Positions 53,037-59,128 of a stretch of DNA of 59,128 bases are shown here, one piece after another. Location of the stretch: NCBI RefSeq assembly GCF_018531125.1, contig NZ_JAHDSY010000007.1, one strand, 5' to 3'. The notes under the pieces are model-generated. The model searched no databases. It saw only the letters and a list, made by a program, of their open reading frames with translations, and was not told the origin of the DNA. Positions within the stretch are counted from its first letter, which is position 1. Every line of letters starts with the position of its first letter. Both the position numbers and the translations under genes were made by a program. The DNA is from Canibacter zhuwentaonis. Its GTDB lineage: Bacteria; Actinomycetota; Actinomycetes; Actinomycetales; Microbacteriaceae.

Positions 53037-54488
53037 GTGCGTATTGCGTTTGTAATTGACTATTCTTTAACCTATTTGGGCGGGGCGCAGAGCGCGTTCC
53101 TGGATCAAGCAGCTGCACTGCGACAGTCCGGACACGAGATCGTGATTATCGCACCCGATATGCCGCTGGGTTTCGCGGGCGAGTCGCCTGGGAATGAATT
53201 ACCCGACCACAAATCGCACGGGCACGAGTCTGCAACACACAAACTTGAAACGGGTGAGTTTGCTGTGTGTGAGCCCGCAGCGGGCGAGTCTTTCAGCCCT
53301 AATCGGTCTGACTCCGCCGCCGCGCAGCTCGCCTCCGCATACGATTTTGTCACGGTCGCAAGCGCAGGCACAATTCCGGTTCTGGGGCTGCCCCTGATCC
53401 GCAATACCGCGCGTCTGCGTGCGCGGCTGAAACGTCTTTTACAGCATAAAAACATTGACATTGTGCACTCGCATTCTGAGTTTGGGCTTACCACGGCCGC
53501 GCGCGAGGTAGCCGCGCAGCTGGGCGTGCCAACCGTGTTTACCGTGCATACGTTTTTCTGGCAGGCGCGTCTGCGCGGGGTGTTCGACCTGTGCGCGGCG
53601 GGCGCGGTGCGCGCGTTCGCGCGTTTCATAACCGGTTCGTCGGTGTCGCGCCCGTCCCTCACACGCGCCCGCGCTGACAACGCGCTGCGCACCATCACGC
53701 TGCAGCAGGCGCTGGCGGCGGATCTTGTGGTTAGCCCGTCTACTCACCAGCGTTTTTGTTTGCAGCAGGCGGGGGTTGAAAATGTTGTTGTGCTGCCAAA
53801 CCCGATGTCGCCGGCGGGTTTTGATATGTGCGCAGATCGCGAGCCTGAGCGCGCCGGGCAGCCTCACGACACAGCGGGCATCTGGCAGCGCGGCGAGCCG
53901 ACGGGCGTAGGGCAAGCTTACGGGTCAGCGGATGCCTGGCAGCCGCCGCTGCGCCTTGTCTGGGTTGGGCGTGTTGTGCCTGAAAAGCGCCTGCTCGAGT
54001 TTCTTGCCGGGTTCAAACTGGCGTGCCAGAAGCACGGGCAGGCTAATTTTAGGCTCACAGTCGTGGGCGAGGGCGAGCTGTTATCCCGCGCAAAAAGGGC
54101 TGCGGCGCAGCTGCCGGTCGTGTTCACCGGCAGGCTCACGCGAGAGCAGGTGCGGGCGCAAATGGAGCGCGCACACGCTGTTGTGCTGAGCAGCTACGGC
54201 TTCGACAATCAGCCAGTGACGGTGGTTGAGGCTGTCAGTCTGTTCCGACCTGTGGTGCTGTGCGATCCGCTAATTACTGAGGGGCTAACGGCGGGCAGCG
54301 GAATCTATGCGGCCGGTGAAACCCCGTGTGATTTCGCGCGGTTACTGGGCGAGCTGCTTGCCGAACCGGAGCGTTTGCAGCGGGCGGCGCTGGCGACGCG
54401 GCAGGATCGAGAGGTTTTTTATCCGCACATATTCTGTGAGAAACTTGTTGCAGAGTATCGCTGTTTGTGCGTTGGCAAGGTGGTTTAG
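53037..54488 (+). CDS. Glycosyltransferase family 4 protein
   Basis: This 483 aa GT-B enzyme should move a sugar from a nucleotide or lipid donor to an envelope or lipid acceptor. The N-terminal domain opens with RIAFVIDYSLTYLGGAQSAFLDQAAAL and has VHSHSEFGLTTAAREVAAQLGVPTVFTVHT. The donor domain has LRLVWVGRVVPEKRLLEFL and SSYGFDNQPVTVVEA with the EX7E-type Glu. Two polar low-complexity insertions are unusual: about residues 45-95 and about 265-300. It starts with GTG 12 bases after the DUF6350 gene and its stop touches the purN ATG. A link to phosphatidylinositol-mannoside-type or wall glycans is possible but unproven. Confidence 0.88.
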   Translation: MRIAFVIDYSLTYLGGAQSAFLDQAAALRQSGHEIVIIAPDMPLGFAGESPGNELPDHKSHGHESATHKLETGEFAVCEPAAGESFSPNRSDSAAAQLASAYDFVTVASAGTIPVLGLPLIRNTARLRARLKRLLQHKNIDIVHSHSEFGLTTAAREVAAQLGVPTVFTVHTFFWQARLRGVFDLCAAGAVRAFARFITGSSVSRPSLTRARADNALRTITLQQALAADLVVSPSTHQRFCLQQAGVENVVVLPNPMSPAGFDMCADREPERAGQPHDTAGIWQRGEPTGVGQAYGSADAWQPPLRLVWVGRVVPEKRLLEFLAGFKLACQKHGQANFRLTVVGEGELLSRAKRAAAQLPVVFTGRLTREQVRAQMERAHAVVLSSYGFDNQPVTVVEAVSLFRPVVLCDPLITEGLTAGSGIYAAGETPCDFARLLGELLAEPERLQRAALATRQDREVFYPHIFCEKLVAEYRCLCVGKVV

Positions 54489-55085
54489 ATGCTGAACATT
54501 GTTGTGCTGATTTCTGGCGGGGGCAGTAATTTGCGGGCGCTTTTGGAGCGCGCGGCACGCCCCGATGCTGGCTACAGAATTGTTGCTGTTGGCGCGGATA
54601 ATCAAGCCGCAGGGTTGCAGCATGCGGCAGATTTTGGGGTGCCGAGTTTTGTTGTGTCGCCGACTGATTTTGCGGATAGACAAGCCTGGGGGCGCGCACT
54701 CGCCGCGAAAATAGTGGCGTGCGGCATCTCGAAAGATGCGGGGCTGATCGTTTCTGCCGGGTTTATGCGTGTTTTACCCGCGGATTTTGTGCACGAGTTT
54801 ACGCCACGCATTATTAACACGCATCCGGCTCTGTTGCCGCTGTTTCCAGGCGCGCACGCGGTAGAGGATGCGCTCGCGGCGGGCGCAACCAAGACCGGCG
54901 CAACAGTGCATTTTGTTGACGAGGGCGTGGATACCGGAAGAACCATTGCGCAGTGTGAGGTTGATATTCTGCAGGGTGAAACCGTTGCGGTTGTGCACGA
55001 GAAAATCAAGGTTGTTGAGCGGCAGCTGCTCGTCGATGTTGTGCAGGATATCGCCACGGGCAAAATTGCGTTATTAGCGGATTAG
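54489..55085 (+). CDS. purN: Phosphoribosylglycinamide formyltransferase PurN
   Basis: PurN transfers a formyl group from 10-formyl-THF to GAR in the third step of purine synthesis. The 198 aa protein has the phosphate loop ISGGGSNLRALL, the catalytic Asn/His in INTHPALLPLFPG and the Asp in VDEGVDTGRTIAQ. Its ATG directly follows the glycosyltransferase stop, so translation is coupled. purH follows after a 222-base gap that has its own promoter-like sequence. Confidence 0.96.
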   Translation: MLNIVVLISGGGSNLRALLERAARPDAGYRIVAVGADNQAAGLQHAADFGVPSFVVSPTDFADRQAWGRALAAKIVACGISKDAGLIVSAGFMRVLPADFVHEFTPRIINTHPALLPLFPGAHAVEDALAAGATKTGATVHFVDEGVDTGRTIAQCEVDILQGETVAVVHEKIKVVERQLLVDVVQDIATGKIALLAD

Positions 55086-55088
55086 TTT

Positions 55089-55215
55089 TGTCGCGGGCGA
55101 GATTGCGCCGGTAGCAGCTTGATTTCGTTGCGGGCTGGGCTGCTTTCTGACGGTTTGGCCTTGTCGTGGGCGCTACTGTGTCGCGGGCAAAAATACGCTT
55201 GCAACAGCTTGATTT
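55089..55215 (+). repeat. Imperfect 37-base direct repeat between purN and purH
   Basis: Copies at 55089-55125 and 55179-55215 both begin TGTCGCGGGC and end CAGCTTGATTT, with 8 differences in 37 bases. A partial third copy of the opening (TTGTCGTGGGCGCTAC) lies at about 55161-55176. No protein is encoded. Confidence 0.65.
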
Positions 55216-55271
55216 TTGGCTTACAAGATTGTTTTATCAACAGTTTAATTTTTAGTGTCCTATCCGTCCTG

Positions 55272-55277
55272 TAGAAT
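55272..55277 (+). promoter_or_regulatory. Candidate -10 box of purH
   Basis: TAGAAT stands 30 bases before the GTG at 55308, with only a poor T-rich -35 (55249-55254) at 17-base spacing. Confidence 0.4.
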
Positions 55278-55307
55278 TGTTGGCAGATTAATATTTAAGG
55301 GGAAACC

Positions 55308-56969
55308 GTGTCAGTTAATGCTCAAAATCCGGCAGATTACAAGCATCGCGATTGCATTCGGGTAAAGCGCGCGCTTATTTCTGTTAGCGACAAAACGGGG
55401 CTGTTGCAGCTTGCGGCGGCGCTTGTTGCAGAGGGGGTCGAGATTGTCTCAACCGGGTCAACAGCGGCGCTGATTCGCGAGGGCGGGTACGCCGTTACCG
55501 ATGTTGAGCGGGTAACCGGTGCTCCCGAGATGCTTGACGGGCGCGTTAAAACCCTGCATCCGGCGGTGCATGTGGGGTTGCTTGCAGATTTACGCTTAGA
55601 CTCCCATCAAGAGCAGCTCACATCTTGCGGTTATCAGAGCTTTGAGCTAGTTGTGGTTAATCTTTACCCCTTTGCAGAGACAGTTGCAAGCGGCGCATCC
55701 GCGCTTAATGTGATCGAAAATATCGACGTTGGCGGTCCTGCTATGGTGCGCGCGAGCGCAAAAAACCACGCCAACGTGGCAATCGTGGTGTCACCTGCGA
55801 GCTATGATGAGATTATTGCGGCGGTGCAGACCGGGGGTACTACGCTACAGCAGCGCCGCGACCTTGCAACCGAGGCGTTTGTGCACACTGCAAACTACGA
55901 CGGAGAGATCGCTAACTGGATGCTTGAGCAGGCAGCAAGCGGTTGGGCCGAGGCTAGCACTCTCGCATCAGCTGATGGCGAGAGCGATCTGCAAGATGAT
56001 GCAGAGCTGCTATTTACCCCCTCCGAGGGCACGGTTACCGGTTATCAGGTTGTTGGTACACGCAAGAAAATTCTGCGCTACGGCGAAAACTCGCACCAGC
56101 GCGCGGCGTTGTTTGTGGACAGTGACACTTCAGGGCTGGCGCAGGCCGCACAGCTCAACGGCAGAGAGATGTCCTATAACAATTTTGTGGATGCGGATGC
56201 GGCGATCCGCGCGGCGTACGATCATGAGCTGCCAGCGGTGGCGATTATTAAACACACCAACCCCTGCGGTATCGCAACTAGTTCGGTCGGAGTTGCGCAA
56301 GCTTATCAAAAGGCTTTAGCGTGTGATGCAGTTTCTGCGTTCGGCGGTGTTGTTGCGAGCAACTCGCTCGTTACAGAAGAGTTCGCAAAAGCCGTTGCGG
56401 AGGTTTTTACCGAGGTTATTATTGCGCCAGAATATGAGCCAGCCGCGCTTGAGATACTGCAAAACAAGCAGAATTTGCGCGTCTTGCAGTTGCCCGCCGA
56501 TTTCAGGCAGGAGAGCATCGAGGTGCGGCATATTTCCGGCGGATTTTTAGCGCAGGAGACAGACCGTAGTTTCGTTTCCGCTAGCGAATGGCATCTGGTG
56601 ACATCTCGCGCGGCAAGTGACGCTGAACTGTGCGATCTTGGTTTTGCATATGTGGCTTGCCGCGCGGTTAAATCTAACGCGATTTTGCTGGCTAAAGATC
56701 AGGCCAGTGTCGGCATTGGCATGGGGCAGGTTAATCGCGTTGATTCTGCTATGCTCGCTGTTTTGCGCGCGGGAGATCGAGTGCGGAGCAGCGTTGCCTC
56801 TTCGGATGCCTTTTTCCCGTTTGCTGACGGTCTGCAAATCCTGGTTGATGCGGGTGTGAGCGCGGTTGTGCAACCCGGCGGATCAAAACGCGATGCCGAG
56901 GTTATAGCTGTCGCAGAAGCCGCCGGGATCGCCATGTATTTCACGGGAGAGCGTCATTTTGCGCACTAG
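55308..56969 (+). CDS. purH: Bifunctional AICAR formyltransferase/IMP cyclohydrolase PurH
   Basis: PurH performs the last two steps to IMP. The 553 aa protein has the N-terminal cyclohydrolase (RALISVSDKTGLLQLAAAL, STGSTAALI, GRVKTLHPAVHVGLL) and the C-terminal formyltransferase (RYGENSHQRAALFVD, KHTNPCGIA, FPFADGLQILVDAGVSAVVQPGGSKRD). It starts with GTG after AAGGGG. Its IMP product feeds guaB and guaA encoded in this window. Confidence 0.97.
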   Translation: MSVNAQNPADYKHRDCIRVKRALISVSDKTGLLQLAAALVAEGVEIVSTGSTAALIREGGYAVTDVERVTGAPEMLDGRVKTLHPAVHVGLLADLRLDSHQEQLTSCGYQSFELVVVNLYPFAETVASGASALNVIENIDVGGPAMVRASAKNHANVAIVVSPASYDEIIAAVQTGGTTLQQRRDLATEAFVHTANYDGEIANWMLEQAASGWAEASTLASADGESDLQDDAELLFTPSEGTVTGYQVVGTRKKILRYGENSHQRAALFVDSDTSGLAQAAQLNGREMSYNNFVDADAAIRAAYDHELPAVAIIKHTNPCGIATSSVGVAQAYQKALACDAVSAFGGVVASNSLVTEEFAKAVAEVFTEVIIAPEYEPAALEILQNKQNLRVLQLPADFRQESIEVRHISGGFLAQETDRSFVSASEWHLVTSRAASDAELCDLGFAYVACRAVKSNAILLAKDQASVGIGMGQVNRVDSAMLAVLRAGDRVRSSVASSDAFFPFADGLQILVDAGVSAVVQPGGSKRDAEVIAVAEAAGIAMYFTGERHFAH

Positions 56970-56981
56970 CTAAAGAGCAGA

Positions 56982-57007
56982 TCTAGGTTAGCGATCACTA
57001 ACCTAGA
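56982..57007. promoter_or_regulatory. Perfect palindrome between purH and the small membrane gene
   Basis: TCTAGGTTAG (56982-56991) and CTAACCTAGA (56998-57007) are exact reverse complements with a 6-base spacer. No T run follows. The right arm overlaps the -35 position expected for the -10 box at 57026, so it may be an operator, or a 3' end hairpin of purH. Confidence 0.55.
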
Positions 57008-57025
57008 AAGCAGGTCACCAGTTGC

Positions 57026-57031
57026 TATATT
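57026..57031 (+). promoter_or_regulatory. Candidate -10 box giving a leaderless small-membrane-protein mRNA
   Basis: TATATT is followed by 7 bases (TGTTAGC) and the ATG at 57039, with no ribosome-binding site. Confidence 0.45.
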
Positions 57032-57038
57032 TGTTAGC

Positions 57039-57389
57039 ATGGAGATTCTGAGAAATATTATTTTAATTTTGCATTTCCTGTGTTTTGGCGCGTTACTGGG
57101 CACTACTATTGCGCAGTTCAAACCTGCTAAAAACGGCAGTGCGGTGATCTCTGGTGGCATGTTACACAGCGCCATCGGGTTGCTGCTTACAGGAGCCGGT
57201 CTTGTGGGCATAATTTACGCGACTGGAGGTGAGCCAAACAACCTTAAAATCGGTGTTAAACTGGCAGTATTGTTGGTTATTGTAGGGCTGATAGTTTTCT
57301 TCCGTAAAAAAGAAAACGTATCAGCGGTGGTGCTGGGAGCGATGTCCAGTCTGCTCGTACTCAATGTGACGCTTGAGGTTATCTGGTAG
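57039..57389 (+). CDS. Small integral membrane protein, unknown function
   Basis: This 116 aa protein has four transmembrane segments (about 4-22, 38-60, 70-86 and 93-112) with short loops and a GGEPNNLKIGVKLAVLLVI segment in the middle. It follows purH as in related actinobacteria, but the conservation of order does not reveal a function. It probably has its own promoter. Confidence 0.78.
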   Translation: MEILRNIILILHFLCFGALLGTTIAQFKPAKNGSAVISGGMLHSAIGLLLTGAGLVGIIYATGGEPNNLKIGVKLAVLLVIVGLIVFFRKKENVSAVVLGAMSSLLVLNVTLEVIW

Positions 57390-57425
57390 CCGCTTAGCTT
57401 GGATTTGCCGGGTTCTTAATTAGGC

Positions 57426-57477
57426 GTGGCAGATCTGCCACCAATACAGGCAGGTACTCGGTCTGCGCGCAGCAGAC
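57426..57477. other. Two stem-loops in the gap before tyrS
   Basis: GTGGCAGATCTGCCAC at 57426-57441 is a perfect 16-base palindrome, and GTCTGC (57461-57466) pairs with GCAGAC (57472-57477) around GCGCA. Neither is followed by a T run. The remaining gap (57390-57593) shows no gene and no recognisable T-box. Confidence 0.5.
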
Positions 57478-57581
57478 ACCCAGCCCGTTTGCTTGGTTAC
57501 TAACCCACATTCGACAACTAATTAACTTAATTTTTTCGGAGCAAACGGTGTATTTTAACGCCGCTTGTCGTTTTGCTCGGG

Positions 57582-57587
57582 TAGCAT
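57582..57587 (+). promoter_or_regulatory. Candidate -10 box giving a leaderless tyrS mRNA
   Basis: TAGCAT ends 6 bases before the ATG at 57594 and there is no ribosome-binding site. A -35 match at normal spacing is not seen. Confidence 0.4.
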
Positions 57588-57593
57588 ATCGGT

Positions 57594-58910
57594 ATGGCAC
57601 TATCCAAAAGCAGGGCTGATGTTCTAGCCGCACAAAAAAACGACGACACTTTCGAGGGGCTCTTTGATGAGCTAACCTGGCGTGGTTTTGTAAGCGTTTC
57701 AACCGACAAAGAAGCACTCGCGGCAGCCCTCAACGGCTCTGAGCCAATAACTTTTTACTGCGGATTTGACCCCACCGCGCCAAGCCTCCACCTCGGACAC
57801 CTGGTGCAAGTTCTGTTCATGCGACGCTTGCAGCTCGCCGGTCACAAGCCCCTCGGGCTGGTCGGCGGATCCACCGGTCTTATCGGCGACCCCCGCCCAA
57901 CCGCTGAGCGCGCTCTAAACTCACGCGAAACAGTTGCCGAGTGGGTCGCCTCGCTGCGCTCGCAAATCGAATGCTTTCTTAGCTTTGATGGTGATAACGC
58001 CGCGTGCATGGTGAACAACCTCGACTGGACGGCAGATTTATCCGCGCTCGATTTCTTACGCGATATTGGCAAGTTTTTCCGGGTCGGTACGATGATTAAA
58101 AAAGACGCTGTCGCGGCGCGGCTGGCATCCAGAGAGGGTATCAGCTACACCGAGTTCAGTTACCAGATTCTGCAGGGCTACGATTTTCTGCAGCTGTTCC
58201 GCAGTCACGGCTGCACTCTGCAGTCTGGCGGGCAAGACCAGTGGGGCAACCTCGTGGGTGGCATCGACCTGATCCGCAAAGCCGAGGGCGCGAGTGTGCA
58301 CGCTGTGGGAACCCCGCTAATCACCAACTCCGACGGCACCAAATTTGGCAAGAGCGAGGGAAACGCAATCTGGCTTGATCCGCAAATGTGTTCGCCCTAC
58401 GCTTTCTACCAGTTTTGGCTTAATCAGGCGGATGCAGATGTTGTTGAGCGGCTCAAAATCTTCACTTTTTTGTCGCGCGCGGAGATTCTGGAGTACGAGG
58501 CACAGGTTATGGCGGATCCCGGCGCGCGAGCAGCACAGAAGCGTCTGGCTTTTGAGGTGACCGCGCTTGTGCATGGAGAGCAGGCTGCTCGCGATGCGAT
58601 TGCTGCGGCTGACGCGCTGTTTGGGCGAGGATTCTTTGACAGTGTGCCTGAGGAGCTGCTGCGCCAGGCAACGAGCGATCTTGTTTCGGTTGCGGGCGAG
58701 GAGAGCATAACAGTGGGGCAGGCGCTGGTTGCAACCTCGCTTGTGGCGTCACTGGCGGAGGCGCGGCGGGTTGTTGCGCAGGGTGGTGCTGCGGTGAATG
58801 GTGTGCGGGTGGCTGATGTGGCGGATCTGGTTGCCGACTATGCGAGGGGGCGGCGGATTGTTGTGCTGGGGCGTGGCAAAAAAGCTAAAGCGGTTGTTGT
58901 TTTCGACTAG
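57594..58910 (+). CDS. tyrS: Tyrosyl-tRNA synthetase
   Basis: TyrS charges tRNA-Tyr in the cytosol. The 438 aa class I synthetase has YCGFDPTAPSLHLGHLV with the HIGH-type HLGH (66-69), the Tyr-binding YQILQGYDF and GGQDQWGN segments, KFGKS (250-254) as the KMSKS loop, and a C-terminal S4 RNA-binding domain (ARRVVAQGGAAVNGVRVAD). The length is usual for the bacterial long type. It has no T-box leader that I can see. Confidence 0.97.
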   Translation: MALSKSRADVLAAQKNDDTFEGLFDELTWRGFVSVSTDKEALAAALNGSEPITFYCGFDPTAPSLHLGHLVQVLFMRRLQLAGHKPLGLVGGSTGLIGDPRPTAERALNSRETVAEWVASLRSQIECFLSFDGDNAACMVNNLDWTADLSALDFLRDIGKFFRVGTMIKKDAVAARLASREGISYTEFSYQILQGYDFLQLFRSHGCTLQSGGQDQWGNLVGGIDLIRKAEGASVHAVGTPLITNSDGTKFGKSEGNAIWLDPQMCSPYAFYQFWLNQADADVVERLKIFTFLSRAEILEYEAQVMADPGARAAQKRLAFEVTALVHGEQAARDAIAAADALFGRGFFDSVPEELLRQATSDLVSVAGEESITVGQALVATSLVASLAEARRVVAQGGAAVNGVRVADVADLVADYARGRRIVVLGRGKKAKAVVVFD

Positions 58911-59128
58911 ATCAGGTGGATCGGGAGCGGTCGGGGTTTGGTGTTTTTTGTGTGCGATGTAATTTGTGCCCAGTGTAGTTTGTGGGGTGGTGTGTTCGTT
59001 TTGTTTGGTGTGTAGTTGTTGTCGGGTGATTAGTGTGTGTAGTTTTGTGATTTAGCAGTTGTCCTTGTTTTTTTGGGTGACGCGCCCGGGTTTGTGATTG
59101 GGTTTTGTGTTTTGTTTGGGGTGTGTGT
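58911..59128 (+). other. GT-rich non-coding tail of the window
   Basis: After tyrS the plus strand is dominated by G and T, with long runs built of TGTG, GTTTTG and GGTGT, and few A or C. No open frame, tRNA or clear hairpin is supported. The stretch is cut by the window end. Confidence 0.6.

Noticed and set aside
57390..57593. T-box riboswitch before tyrS
   Set aside because: No T-box consensus or antiterminator/terminator pair is visible, and the promoter seems to lie at the start codon.
1..59128. CRISPR arrays, insertion sequences, phage genes and attachment sites
   Set aside because: I looked for regularly spaced repeats, transposase or integrase motifs and tRNA-end duplications and saw none.

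Overview
The window looks like a continuous piece of an actinobacterial chromosome, most likely order Micrococcales and probably Microbacteriaceae or a close relative. The basis is a set of actinobacterial marks: RpoB (1162 aa) and RpoC (1308 aa) of actinobacterial type, a GuaB3 paralogue next to GuaB, the block SURF1-DUF3817-guaA, the block DUF6350-(glycosyltransferase)-purN-purH-small membrane protein, a monomeric NADP isocitrate dehydrogenase, a MaoC-type dehydratase pair before murB, many GTG and TTG starts, and numerous genes that seem to be read from leaderless transcripts. GC looks moderate by eye (low to mid 50s percent, not computed), low for that family, which would fit a small-genome host-associated member; the genus cannot be named from the sequence alone. 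No phage, integrase, insertion sequence, CRISPR array or rRNA is visible.

Layout. 1-1.6 kb: a cell-wall anchored LPXTG pilin. 1.65-9.1 kb: acyl-CoA carboxylase alpha chain (minus), two MaoC dehydratases, murB, a secreted or anchored protein of unknown role, and a CoA-transferase/acyl-CoA dehydrogenase pair resembling glutarate degradation. 9.3-17.2 kb: small metabolic enzymes (nucleosidase, isochorismatase-like hydrolase, PepA, M18 peptidase, esterase, stand-alone glutamine amidotransferase, spermidine-synthase-like protein) with four tRNA genes (Ser-CGA; Glu, Asp and Phe in a cluster). 17.4-24.9 kb: rpoB-rpoC, preceded by a strong -10 box, a perfect palindrome at the expected transcription start and a structured leader. 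25.1-28.0 kb: a three-gene operon of unrecognised proteins, then a convergent HAD phosphatase. 29.0-34.3 kb: a four-gene peptide ABC importer with both ATPases fused. 34.4-41.3 kb: DUF4190 protein, groES, guaB, guaB3, SURF1, DUF3817, guaA. 41.4-44.2 kb (minus): a two-gene ABC exporter and a Bax-inhibitor-1 protein. 44.4-51.3 kb: pcrA, sucCD and convergent icd. 51.4-57.4 kb: DUF6350, GT4 glycosyltransferase, purN, purH and a small membrane protein. 57.6-58.9 kb: tyrS, followed by an unusual GT-rich tail.

How it works together. The region mixes core information processing (RNA polymerase, tRNAs, TyrRS, PcrA), late purine synthesis (purN, purH, guaB, guaA) and TCA enzymes (sucCD, icd) with peptide uptake and breakdown (ABC importer plus two aminopeptidases), which suggests amino acids obtained from peptides. 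The points most worth a second look are the Asn at the rifampicin-site His position of RpoB, the palindrome over the rpoB start site, a recurring leaderless promoter layout, a perfect palindrome before the peptide-transporter operon, and the unrecognised three-gene operon with a duplicated upstream region.
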